Position numbers and translations under genes: made by a program. Shown in pieces: positions 22,227 through 30,581 of a DNA stretch of 31,015 bases; positions within the stretch are counted from its first letter, which is position 1; each line of letters opens with the position of its first letter. The notes beneath the pieces were generated by a model that was given only the letters and a program-made list of their open reading frames with translations, searched no databases and had not been told where the DNA came from. This stretch comes from Candidatus Puniceispirillum sp. Its GTDB lineage: Bacteria > Pseudomonadota > Alphaproteobacteria > Puniceispirillales > Puniceispirillaceae. The stretch spans positions 1-31,015 of the forward strand of contig JADHLR010000004.1 in NCBI GenBank assembly GCA_016780525.1. Direction: 5' to 3'.

Positions 22227-22580
22227 TTACAGAGCCGCAATTGCGGCGTTTAAAAACGCCGCCTCATCATCGCTCGCCTCGGCCGCCTGTGTTTTCAACT
22301 GTGCCGCATCAGCACTGCCAAGGTGAATGGCACGTTCGGCAAGGATCGTCACGCTTTCGCCCGACACATCAGCCAAGCCACCATCGATCATAAACCGGTC
22401 GGTGACTTTGCCGTTTTCATGCACTTCGACAACACCACGTGTCAAATCGGCCAATAACGGGGCATGCCGTGGCAGCACCCCGAACAAGCCTTCCACACCA
22501 GGCGCGACAACCATTTCGACAGCCTGCTGCGCCATGATACGGATCGGTGTGACCAGTTCTAATTGTGTTGTTTCAGCCAT
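22227..22580 (-). CDS. atpC: ATP synthase F1 epsilon subunit
   Basis: This is the central-stalk subunit that couples the gamma rotor to the c-ring. Residues 1-84 form the beta-sandwich domain: LVTPIRIMAQQAVEMVVAPGVEGLFGVLPRHAPLLADL is characteristic. The C-terminal part is only about 33 residues, whereas the two-helix inhibitory hairpin of longer epsilon subunits takes about 50; the total of 117 is short. It is last in atpHAGDC, 45 bases after atpD, and followed by a strong terminator. Confidence 0.95.
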   Translation of the reverse strand: MAETTQLELVTPIRIMAQQAVEMVVAPGVEGLFGVLPRHAPLLADLTRGVVEVHENGKVTDRFMIDGGLADVSGESVTILAERAIHLGSADAAQLKTQAAEASDDEAAFLNAAIAAL

Positions 22581-22625
22581 AATTACTGCCTATGTCTTGC
22601 TGTCGAATTGCACCAGCATGTTGCG

Positions 22626-24050
22626 TTATGCAGCTTCCTGCGCCAGCTTCTTACCCTTTTCGACGGCTTCTTCAATGGTGCCGACAAGGTAGAAAGCGGC
22701 TTCTGGAAGATGGTCATAATCACCTTTCAGGATGCCCTCGAAACCAGAAATGGTGTCTTCAAGCCCAACCAGCTTGCCAGGTGAACCGGTGAAGACTTCT
22801 GCCACATGGAATGGCTGTGACAAGAAGCGCTGGATTTTGCGCGCACGGGCAACAACCAATTTGTCTTCTTCCGACAATTCATCCATGCCGAGGATGGCGA
22901 TAATATCCTGCAGCGACTTATATTGCTGCAAAACTTCCTGCACCTGACGCGCCACATTATAGTGATGCTCACCGACAATACGCGGATCCAACATACGTGA
23001 TGATGAATCAAGCGGATCCACCGCCGGATAAATGCCAAGCTCGGCAATCTGGCGCGACAACACTGTGGTGGCGTCAAGGTGGGCGAATGATGTGGCCGGA
23101 GCCGGGTCGGTCAAGTCATCGGCAGGCACATAAATCGCCTGCACCGAGGTGATTGACCCTTTATTGGTTGTGGTGATCCGCTCTTGCAGCGCACCCATAT
23201 CCGTCGCCAATGTTGGCTGATAACCCACAGCAGACGGGATACGGCCAAGCAGGGCTGACACTTCTGAACCAGCCTGTGTAAAGCGGAAGATGTTATCGAC
23301 AAAGAAAAGCACGTCCTGGCCTTCTTCATCACGGAAATATTCGGCCAGCGTCAAACCGGTCAAAGCCACCCGTGCACGCGCACCCGGAGGCTCATTCATC
23401 TGACCATATACAAGCGCGGCTTTTGATCCCGGGCCATCGGTTTTGATAACGCCTGATTCGACCATCTCGTGATACAGATCGTTACCCTCACGTGTGCGCT
23501 CGCCAACACCGGCAAACACGGAATAGCCACCATGCGCTTTCGCCACGTTATTGATCAATTCCATGATCAACACGGTCTTGCCAACACCAGCACCGCCAAA
23601 CAGGCCGATTTTACCGCCTTTGGCATAAGGTGCCAAAAGATCAACAACCTTAATCCCTGTTACCAGAATCTCGGCTTCGGTTGACTGGTCAATATAGTCC
23701 GGTGCAGCGCGGTGAATGGGGTAATGTTTCTTTGATTTCACCGGCTTGCCTTCATCGACCGGCTCGCCGATGACGTTCATGATACGGCCAAGTGTTTCCG
23801 GGCCAACAGGCACAGTGATCGGGGCGCCGGTATCGGTGGCCTCGGTGCCGCGCACCAGACCTTCGGTCGCATCCATCGCGATCGTGCGGACAGCTGACTC
23901 GCCGAGATGCTGGGCAACTTCAAGCACCAACCGCTGGCCGTTATTGTCTACCTCTAATGCATTTTGAATCGCTGGCAGTTCACCATCAAATTCGACGTCA
24001 ACAACCGCGCCGATCACCTGACTGATTTTACCAATTCCGTTTTTTGCCAT
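22626..24050 (-). CDS. atpD: ATP synthase F1 beta subunit
   Basis: This is the catalytic subunit of the F1 hexamer. The 474-residue product has the P-loop GGAGVGKT at 152-159, the catalytic VGERTREGNDLYHEM stretch, LVYGQMNEPPGARARV, the LFFVDNIFRFTQAGSEVSALLGR Walker B region, and DELSEED, which contacts gamma. GGAG lies ten bases before the ATG. It is separated from atpG by 95 bases with a small GGGCA/TGCCC hairpin but no clear terminator. Confidence 0.99.
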   Translation of the reverse strand: MAKNGIGKISQVIGAVVDVEFDGELPAIQNALEVDNNGQRLVLEVAQHLGESAVRTIAMDATEGLVRGTEATDTGAPITVPVGPETLGRIMNVIGEPVDEGKPVKSKKHYPIHRAAPDYIDQSTEAEILVTGIKVVDLLAPYAKGGKIGLFGGAGVGKTVLIMELINNVAKAHGGYSVFAGVGERTREGNDLYHEMVESGVIKTDGPGSKAALVYGQMNEPPGARARVALTGLTLAEYFRDEEGQDVLFFVDNIFRFTQAGSEVSALLGRIPSAVGYQPTLATDMGALQERITTTNKGSITSVQAIYVPADDLTDPAPATSFAHLDATTVLSRQIAELGIYPAVDPLDSSSRMLDPRIVGEHHYNVARQVQEVLQQYKSLQDIIAILGMDELSEEDKLVVARARKIQRFLSQPFHVAEVFTGSPGKLVGLEDTISGFEGILKGDYDHLPEAAFYLVGTIEEAVEKGKKLAQEAA

Positions 24051-24145
24051 GGTCTTGTTACTCCGGGCTAGAACCGTTTTACTATGGGCATGATTGCCCG
24101 ATTACGTTTGTCTACTCTTCAAATCCTGTGGCACCGCAATGCTGG

Positions 24146-25027
24146 CTAGATGGCCTCGGCACCTGAAATAATCTCAATAAGCTCGCTGGTAATATTCGCC
24201 TGCCGCGTCCGGTTATAAACCAGCGTCAGACGGTCGATCAATTCGCCAGCATTGCGCGTCGCATTATCCATCGCCGTCATCCGTGCAGCCAGTTCCGCCG
24301 CGGATGATTCCAAAAGCGCGCTATAAATTTGCGTTGATAGATTGCGCGGCAATAGACTGGCCAGCAATTCATCTTCTTCAGGCTCATATTCGTAGCTGAC
24401 CGCGGCGGCATCATTATCCGCAGCATCGCTTTCATCAACTTCAGCCGGAATCAGCCGGGTGAGGGTGATTTCCTGTGTGATGGCATTTTTAAACTTGTTA
24501 AAAATCAGCGTGCAGACATCAAATTCGCCAGCTTCAAATTTGCTGCGAATGGTGTCGGCTATGCTGGCGGCATCGTCATAATTGACCGACGTGCCCTGCA
24601 AGCCTTCATGCTGGTCAATATACATATCGCCAAATTCACGACGCAGCGCATCAGCAGATTTACGACCGACCATCAACAGCTTAACTGTTTTATTTTCGGC
24701 TTTCAGACGGGCCACTTCAGCGCGTGTCTGGCGGGTAATGCTGCCATTAAAACCACCGCACAAACCACGGTCGGCTGACATAATGACCAGTAGATGTGTC
24801 TGGTCTTTGCCGTTACCGACAAGCAATTGCGGGGCTGATGAAGGATCAGCCTTACTGGCAAGGTTGCCAATCACCTGCCGCATCCGGGTCGAATAGGGAC
24901 GACCCGATTCAGCAGCATCCTGTGCCCGCCGCAATTTTGCCGCCGCCACCATTTTCATGGCAGCGGTGATTTTCTGCGTGGACTTGACGCTGTTGATGCG
25001 CGTCTTCAGATCCTTCAAATTTGCCAT
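24146..25027 (-). CDS. atpG: ATP synthase F1 gamma subunit
   Basis: This is the rotor shaft of F1. The 293-residue product opens MANLKDLKTRINSVKSTQKITAAMKMVAAAKLRRAQ, the conserved N-terminal helix. It also has LLVIMSADRGLCGGFN, and ends with the conserved helix AARMTAMDNATRNAGELIDRLTLVYNRTRQANITSELIEIISGAEA. An acidic stretch near residue 200 (EVDESDAADNDAAA) lies in the variable central region. GGAG lies eight bases before the ATG. It lies 52 bases after atpA. Confidence 0.98.
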   Translation of the reverse strand: MANLKDLKTRINSVKSTQKITAAMKMVAAAKLRRAQDAAESGRPYSTRMRQVIGNLASKADPSSAPQLLVGNGKDQTHLLVIMSADRGLCGGFNGSITRQTRAEVARLKAENKTVKLLMVGRKSADALRREFGDMYIDQHEGLQGTSVNYDDAASIADTIRSKFEAGEFDVCTLIFNKFKNAITQEITLTRLIPAEVDESDAADNDAAAVSYEYEPEEDELLASLLPRNLSTQIYSALLESSAAELAARMTAMDNATRNAGELIDRLTLVYNRTRQANITSELIEIISGAEAI

Positions 25028-25079
25028 TTACCGAACTCCAATAGACGATGTGAAAACGTCTTCGCCCTATCCCAGCGAC

Positions 25080-26615
25080 TTATGAAAAGCTCTTGGCAAA
25101 TGCCGCAATGGCCTTACCTAGTTTTTCTTCAGTTTTGTCAGACAACGCTTTTTCGTCACGAATGGTGTCAAGCAGCGCTTGCTCGGAACTGCGCAGATGA
25201 TCCAGAAGACCCATCTCAAACCGACCAATATCGCTGACCGCAATCGCGTCAAGATAGCCTTTCACACCGGCAAAAATCACCGCCACCTGTTCTTCAACAA
25301 GCATCGGGCTATATTGAGGCTGCTTCAACAGCTCGGTCAGACGCTCACCACGTGCAAGCAAAGCGCGTGTCGATGCATCCATGTCCGATGCAAACTGGGC
25401 GAACGCCGCCATCTCACGATATTGCGCCAGTTCCAGCTTAATGGTACCGGCAACCTGTTTCATCGCTTTGATCTGCGCGGCGGAACCAACACGGCTCACC
25501 GACAGACCCACATTCACCGCCGGACGGATGCCTTTATAGAACAATTCTGTTTCAAGGAAGATCTGTCCATCGGTGATTGAAATCACATTTGTCGGGATAA
25601 AGGCCGACACGTCACCGCCCTGGGTTTCAATAACCGGCAACGCTGTCAATGAACCAGAACCGTTATCAGCGTTCAGTTTCGCCGCACGCTCAAGAAGCCG
25701 CGAGTGCAGATAGAAAACGTCACCCGGATAGGCTTCGCGTCCCGGTGGGCGACGCAGCAACAAGCTCATCTGGCGATAGGCAACGGCCTGTTTTGACAGA
25801 TCATCATATACCACCAGCGCATGCATGCCATTATCGCGGAAATATTCGCCCATAGCACAGGCTGTATAAGGTGCCAGGAACTGCATCGGTGCCGGATCAG
25901 ATGCTGTCGCGGCAACAACGATTGAATATTCCATGGCGCCCTGCTCTTCGAGCGAGCGTACGATTTGTGCCACTGTTGACCGCTTCTGCCCAACCGCAAC
26001 ATAGATACAGAACAGCTTTTTCGCGTCATCCTTGCCAGCCGCTTCATTCACCGGCTTCTGGTTGATAAACGCATCAATCGCAATGGCTGTCTTACCGGTT
26101 TGGCGGTCACCAATGATCAACTCACGCTGGCCCCGGCCAACCGGGATCAGGCTGTCGATTGCTTTTAGACCCGTCTGCATTGGCTCATGCACGGACTGGC
26201 GTGGCATAATGCCGGGGGCTTTGACCTCAACCCGGCTACGTTTGACATTTTTCAACGGGCCTTTGCCGTCAATCGGGTTGCCAAGGGCGTCGACAACGCG
26301 TCCCAGCAGTCCTTTGCCGATGGGCGTATCCACAATTGACGCGGTACGGCGAACAACATCGCCTTCACGAATTGACCGGTCATCGCCAAAAATAACGATA
26401 CCCACATTGTCGGCTTCAAGGTTCAGGGCCATGCCCTTCACACCGCTTTCAAATTCGACCATTTCACCAGCTTGCACTTCGTCAAGCCCGTGGACGCGGG
26501 CAATACCGTCACCTACTGACAGCACCCGACCAACTTCGGCGATTTCTGCTTCACTACCGAAATTGGCAATTTGTTCCTTGAGGATCGCTGAAATTTCAGC
26601 CGCACGAATATCCAT
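25080..26615 (-). CDS. atpA: ATP synthase F1 alpha subunit
   Basis: This is the non-catalytic nucleotide-binding subunit of the F1 hexamer. From ATG 26615 the product has 511 residues: MDIRAAEISAILKEQI, the P-loop GDRQTGKT at 169-176, LFCIYVAVGQKRSTVAQIV, VVYDDLSKQAVAYRQMSLLLRRPPGREAYPGD, and SVSRVGSAAQ. The GTG just upstream (26618) is a less likely start. The atpH stop TGA shares one base with this ATG (TGATG), so translation is coupled, with AAGGG nine bases upstream. Confidence 0.98.
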   Translation of the reverse strand: MDIRAAEISAILKEQIANFGSEAEIAEVGRVLSVGDGIARVHGLDEVQAGEMVEFESGVKGMALNLEADNVGIVIFGDDRSIREGDVVRRTASIVDTPIGKGLLGRVVDALGNPIDGKGPLKNVKRSRVEVKAPGIMPRQSVHEPMQTGLKAIDSLIPVGRGQRELIIGDRQTGKTAIAIDAFINQKPVNEAAGKDDAKKLFCIYVAVGQKRSTVAQIVRSLEEQGAMEYSIVVAATASDPAPMQFLAPYTACAMGEYFRDNGMHALVVYDDLSKQAVAYRQMSLLLRRPPGREAYPGDVFYLHSRLLERAAKLNADNGSGSLTALPVIETQGGDVSAFIPTNVISITDGQIFLETELFYKGIRPAVNVGLSVSRVGSAAQIKAMKQVAGTIKLELAQYREMAAFAQFASDMDASTRALLARGERLTELLKQPQYSPMLVEEQVAVIFAGVKGYLDAIAVSDIGRFEMGLLDHLRSSEQALLDTIRDEKALSDKTEEKLGKAIAAFAKSFS

Positions 26616-27169
26616 CACGCAACACCCTTCATGGCCGTTTCCAGCCGGCTAAGTTTGGTTTTGATTGAGGTATCAATCATACGAGATCCAATGCGCACAA
26701 CAAGCCCGCCGATCAAAGACGGGTCTACACGCATTGAAAGTGACAATTTGTCGCTACCAGCAAGCCGGGCGACAGTTTTTTCTACAGATGCCTTGCGGCT
26801 GTCATCAAGCGGCACAGCCGAGATGACCTCTGCAGAGATTTGGCCGCGCCGCCGGGCATGCTCTTCTAAAAATGCCCGAATGACGCGAAGCAGCGCGCTT
26901 AAACGGCCATTTGCCGCAAGCGTACCAACGAATTTAACAGTCAGCGCATCAGCCCCGGCCTTTTCCAGAATAGCGGTTACCGCAGATTGCTGCTCATGGC
27001 GCGATAGAATAGGGGAGTCAACCAGCTTTTTCAGCTCTTGATGTTCGGCAACCAGCCCGGCCAATGCGGTCAGATCCGCATGTATAGCATCAATTTTTTT
27101 GCTTTCAACCGCCAACGCATAAAGCGCGCCAGCATAACGTCCTGCAAGACCTGTAGCGCCTGAACTCAC
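26615..27169 (-). CDS. atpH: ATP synthase F1 delta subunit
   Basis: It links the F1 head to the peripheral stalk. I place the start at GTG 27169 (184 residues), because a ribosome site GCGAGG (plus positions 27178-27183) lies eight bases upstream and the product then opens VSSGATGLAGRYAGALYALA, the normal alphaproteobacterial start. An ATG at 27211 would add 14 residues with no family match. The C-terminal part DPSLIGGLVVRIGSRMIDTSIKTKLSRLETAM is the conserved signature. It is the first gene of the atp operon. The 217 bases before it, after the priA stop, hold a two-unit 16-bp repeat; I cannot point to a convincing promoter there. Confidence 0.95.
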   Translation of the reverse strand: MSSGATGLAGRYAGALYALAVESKKIDAIHADLTALAGLVAEHQELKKLVDSPILSRHEQQSAVTAILEKAGADALTVKFVGTLAANGRLSALLRVIRAFLEEHARRRGQISAEVISAVPLDDSRKASVEKTVARLAGSDKLSLSMRVDPSLIGGLVVRIGSRMIDTSIKTKLSRLETAMKGVA

Positions 27170-27314
27170 TGACTTAACCTCGCTCTGAAAAACCCATATT
27201 TGTGGCTGCACGGCTCAGTTCGACGCTTGGTGCGCAACTGCTTACTGTGACGATATGGGTGCTATCATAGCCATGGCCGAAAGGCAAGCAGTCAGACACC
27301 GAAAATTTGACCTT

Positions 27315-27346
27315 TTCGTGATGATTCAGGTTCGCGATGATTCGGG
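27315..27346 (-). repeat. Two-copy 16-bp tandem repeat between priA and atpH
   Basis: TTCGTGATGATTCAGG (27315-27330) is followed directly by TTCGCGATGATTCGGG (27331-27346), with 14 of 16 positions equal. On the minus strand they read CCCGAATCATCGCGAA and CCTGAATCATCACGAA, beginning 40 bases after the priA stop. The period is the same as in the arrays after argH, proB and fsa. Confidence 0.8.
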
Positions 27347-27386
27347 CACCGCATCTATCCGGAAAAACCGCATGATCATTGATCAG

Positions 27387-29636
27387 CTAAAGAAAACTAT
27401 AAGGATCAACGTCAATATGCAGCCGCACCTGCGCTGGCAGTTTCACCGCACCAATCCAGCCACGTAAAATGCGCTGCAAATCAACGGTTTTGTCAGCGCG
27501 AAGCAAAAATCTGGCACGGTGCCGCCCCTTCAGATAGGCCAGTGGCGCCAGCGCCGGGCCAAAACAGTCGACACTGGCAAATTCTGGCCGGCAGGCCGCC
27601 AGCAGCCGCATCGCCTCATGCAGCTTGTCTTCGCGTGGCGCGGATAAAATCACCGCTGCCAGCTGGGCAAAGGGTGGCATGCCAGCTTGCGCCCGCGCTG
27701 CCGCCTCGCGTGCCAGAAACTGGTCACGATCACCACTCAGCAAACTGGTCAGAACCGGGTTATCAGGCTCAAGCGTCTGCAGCAACGCAGCACCGGGGCG
27801 CGATTCGCGACCGGCCCGGCCAGCCACTTGCGACAACATCTGAAAGGTGCGCTCACTCGCCCGCAAATCGCCACCAGCAAGCCCCAGATCAGCGTCAACC
27901 ACACCAACAAGCGTCAAATTCGGAAAATGATGCCCCTTTGCCGCCATTTGCGTACCGACAATAATATCAACCTCGCCAGCCTGAACCGACTCGATAAAAC
28001 TCTCTGCGGCTTTTGGCGTGCCAACCGTATCGCTGGACAACACCGCAAATCTGGCGTCGGGAAACCGCCACAACACTTCTTCAGCAAGCCGTTCAACGCC
28101 GGGGCCGCAAGCCTGCATGCTGTCGGTCTCGCCACATTGCGCACAATCGGCACGCGGCCGCGTTTCATGGCCACAATGATGGCACCGCATGCGGCCAGCC
28201 AGTCGATGCGCCACCATCCAGCTATCACAATGCGGGCAGGTCACTTTCGCACCGCAGGCCCCACACAGCGTCAGTGGCGCATAGCCACGACGATTCAAAA
28301 ACAACAGCGTTTGTTCGCCATCCTGCAAGCGTTTTGCCATCGCATCGACCAACGGCGGCGCCAGCCAGCGACCCCGTTCCGGCGGCGTTTTGCGCAGATC
28401 AATGGCGCTCACCTGCGGCAGGCTTGCCCCATGCACACGCTCTGGCAGTGGCAGGTGACGATAGCGCTGCGCTTTGCCAGTGCCACCGGCATTCACCCAG
28501 CTTTCAAGTGAGGGCGTGGCGCTGGCCAGAATAATCGGGCAATTTTCGATCCGCGCCCGCAACACCGCCATATCACGCGCCTGATAAATCACCTGATCTT
28601 CCTGTTTAAAGGCATGTTCATGTTCTTCATCAACAATGATCAGCCCCAGATTCTGAAACGGCAGAAACAGGGCTGACCGTGCGCCAACAACCACCGACAG
28701 CTGGCCGGTCAGGGCAAATCGCCAGGCGCGGCGTTTTTGGGCGGCGGACACATCTGAATGCCATTCAACCGGCGACACCCCAAAACGCGCCGCAAACCGG
28801 CTGCGCCACGCGGCTGACAAGGCGATTTCCGGCAGCAGAATCAGCACCTGCTGGCCAGCTTGCACGGCTGTTTTAACAGCTTCAAAATAGACTTCCGTTT
28901 TGCCCGAGCCGGTGACCCCATCAAGCAATGTTGTGGCAAATCCCCGGCCGATCATCGCCGACAGATCAGCTGCCGCAGTGGCCTGTGTCGCGGTCAGCGT
29001 CAAGCCGGGCAAGTCACATCGTGGCACGGCTGGCGGCTGATCTTGCGCCACGTGATCGACGCCTAGCAGCCCTTGCGCCGCCATAGCGGCGATCACCGCC
29101 GGACTGACATCTGCAGCAACGGACAGATCCTTTGCCGTCAGCCGCACGCCATCCGCCAATGCCCCCAGAACGCGCTGCCGGGCTGGCGTCATACGATGCT
29201 TGGCCGGCAGGCTTTCCGGCCGGAAAAAACGTTTCTGCAATGCGGCTGGCGCCAGCGCCGCCGGCTGACTCAGAATCATCTTGGCGACAGCCCCAAGCGG
29301 CGCCAATGTCCAATCGGCAAAACGCTGCATGAACGGTATCAGCGCGGCTGGCAATGCCGGCACGTCAGACACGTCTTCGAGACAACGTAATTTTTCCACG
29401 ACCACATCGCCGGAACCGGGCCCCAACACAATTCCCGGCAAACGGCGATTGCCAAACGGCACCATCACCACACTGCCGGCAACCACCGAAAGATGTTCAG
29501 CAACAATATAGTCAAAACATCCGGCCACCGGCGTCGCAACGACGACTGAAACAATTTCCGGCGAAACAATTTCCGGCCGACGCACAGGCCCGGGCGATGA
29601 TGCCGATGATGATGATGGGGGCAAGGACGAGGACAT
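27387..29636 (-). CDS. priA: Primosomal protein N' (replication restart helicase PriA)
   Basis: It recognises stalled forks and D-loops and reloads the DnaB helicase. In the 749-residue product the order is a 3'-DNA-binding domain (about 28-135, VVVATPVAGCFDYIV), winged helix, DEXH helicase with GVTGSGKT at 240-247 and DEEH at 336-339, and a zinc-binding insert with Cys 458, 461, 467, 470, 485, 488, 498 and 501. The second helicase lobe VGTQMAAKGHHFPNLTLVGVVDADLGL then follows. The first 27 residues are a Ser/Pro-rich leader containing a perfect PEIVS duplication. No ribosome site is seen before ATG 29636, so a later start is possible. It precedes the atp operon on the same strand. Confidence 0.95.
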   Translation of the reverse strand: MSSSLPPSSSSASSPGPVRRPEIVSPEIVSVVVATPVAGCFDYIVAEHLSVVAGSVVMVPFGNRRLPGIVLGPGSGDVVVEKLRCLEDVSDVPALPAALIPFMQRFADWTLAPLGAVAKMILSQPAALAPAALQKRFFRPESLPAKHRMTPARQRVLGALADGVRLTAKDLSVAADVSPAVIAAMAAQGLLGVDHVAQDQPPAVPRCDLPGLTLTATQATAAADLSAMIGRGFATTLLDGVTGSGKTEVYFEAVKTAVQAGQQVLILLPEIALSAAWRSRFAARFGVSPVEWHSDVSAAQKRRAWRFALTGQLSVVVGARSALFLPFQNLGLIIVDEEHEHAFKQEDQVIYQARDMAVLRARIENCPIILASATPSLESWVNAGGTGKAQRYRHLPLPERVHGASLPQVSAIDLRKTPPERGRWLAPPLVDAMAKRLQDGEQTLLFLNRRGYAPLTLCGACGAKVTCPHCDSWMVAHRLAGRMRCHHCGHETRPRADCAQCGETDSMQACGPGVERLAEEVLWRFPDARFAVLSSDTVGTPKAAESFIESVQAGEVDIIVGTQMAAKGHHFPNLTLVGVVDADLGLAGGDLRASERTFQMLSQVAGRAGRESRPGAALLQTLEPDNPVLTSLLSGDRDQFLAREAAARAQAGMPPFAQLAAVILSAPREDKLHEAMRLLAACRPEFASVDCFGPALAPLAYLKGRHRARFLLRADKTVDLQRILRGWIGAVKLPAQVRLHIDVDPYSFL
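29548..29577 (-). repeat. Perfect 15-bp tandem duplication in priA
   Basis: GAAACAATTTCCGGC occurs twice without a gap (29548-29562 and 29563-29577). It codes for the repeated PEIVS at residues 21-30 of PriA, just before the first conserved domain. The perfect identity suggests a recent event. Confidence 0.95.
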
Positions 29637-29820
29637 GGCGCTGGGGGCAATCTCTTTCGCAGGTCAGTTGCAGGGCCGCATGACATCCCGGCGGGACATA
29701 ACACCGGGTATCAAGGTTATGGATTTGCATGACCGGTTGCGATATGGTGAAAACGATCACATCTGCAAAGCCCTATAAAAAAGTGCATGCAGCCATCTGT
29801 CCATAGCAGGATTATAAATT

Positions 29821-30474
29821 ATGAAAATTTTTCTGGATAGCGCTGATATTGACGAAATCACCGCGCTCAGCGACACCGGCTTTATCGACGGCATCACCAC
29901 CAACCCCTCATTGATTGCCAAGTCAGGCCATAAGATTGCGGATCGAATCGCCGAAATCTGTGCTGTGATTGATGGGCCGGTGAGCGCCGAGGTCACCGCC
30001 ACTGATTATGAAACAATGCTTGCTGAAGGCCGGAAACTGGCGGCGATTGCGCCAAATGTTACGGTGAAAGTGCCATTGACAAGAGCCGGATTGCAGACCT
30101 GTCGCACGCTCAGCGACGCCGGTACAAAAGTCAATGTAACGCTGTGTTTCACATCCGGTCAGGCGCTGCTTGCGGCAAAAGCCGGCGCCAGCTTTATTTC
30201 ACCGTTTGTTGGCCGGCTTGATGATATCGGCCAGGACGGCATGGGGCTGATCGAGGAGATTTGCAGCATTTATGCAAATTATGATTACGCAACCGAAATA
30301 TTGGTTGCCTCGGTGCGCAGCACCCAACATGTTGTCGATGCGGCGCTGGTCGGGGCAGATGTCGTCACCCTGCCGCCGAAAATTCTAACAGCTTTATATC
30401 AGCACCCGCTTACCGATAGCGGGCTTGATGCGTTTTTACAGGATTGGGCGAAGACCGGACAATCTATTCTATAG
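29821..30474 (+). CDS. fsa: Fructose-6-phosphate aldolase / transaldolase-like protein
   Basis: The 217-residue product belongs to the short TalC/FSA group of class I aldolases. It opens MKIFLDSADIDEI and has GITTNPSLIAKSG at about 24-36, TVKVPLT with the Schiff-base Lys83, and FISPFVGRLDDIGQDG. Members either cleave fructose 6-phosphate to dihydroxyacetone and glyceraldehyde 3-phosphate or act as transaldolase in the pentose phosphate pathway; the sequence alone does not settle which. AGCAGGA nine bases before the ATG is the ribosome site. The 184 bases between the divergent priA start and this gene show no strong promoter; TATAAA at 29774-29779 lacks a good -35. Its TAG stop touches the next tandem array. 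Confidence 0.94.
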   Translation: MKIFLDSADIDEITALSDTGFIDGITTNPSLIAKSGHKIADRIAEICAVIDGPVSAEVTATDYETMLAEGRKLAAIAPNVTVKVPLTRAGLQTCRTLSDAGTKVNVTLCFTSGQALLAAKAGASFISPFVGRLDDIGQDGMGLIEEICSIYANYDYATEILVASVRSTQHVVDAALVGADVVTLPPKILTALYQHPLTDSGLDAFLQDWAKTGQSIL

Positions 30475-30537
30475 ACCGGCTATTCTATAGACCGGCTATT
30501 CTGAAAATCGGCAGTCCCCAAAACCGGCTGTTGGCAT
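30474..30537 (+). repeat. Tandem array of 16-bp units starting on the fsa stop codon
   Basis: The units are GACCGGCTATTCTATA (30474-30489), GACCGGCTATTCTGAA (30490-30505), AATCGGCAGTCCCCAA (30506-30521) and AACCGGCTGTTGGCAT (30522-30537). The first two differ only at their ends. The first base is the G of the fsa TAG. A related GACCGGACAATCTATTCTAT stretch (30454-30473) lies in the last codons of fsa itself, so the array appears to have grown out of the gene's end. Confidence 0.92.
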
Positions 30538-30581
30538 AACGAACCGCATCACACAATAGCGCCCAGAGGTGGAAACCGGGT

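Noticed and set aside
24051..24145. Terminator between atpG and atpD
   Set aside because: The GGGCA/TGCCC stem has only five pairs and no U-run, and the operon continues.
27170..27211. ATG start of atpH at 27211
   Set aside because: The added 14 residues match nothing in the family, and a GAGG site is well spaced before GTG 27169.
27255..27467. Small plus-strand open frame between priA and atpH
   Set aside because: It runs antisense into the conserved end of priA, contains a tandem repeat and shows no motif or good ribosome site.
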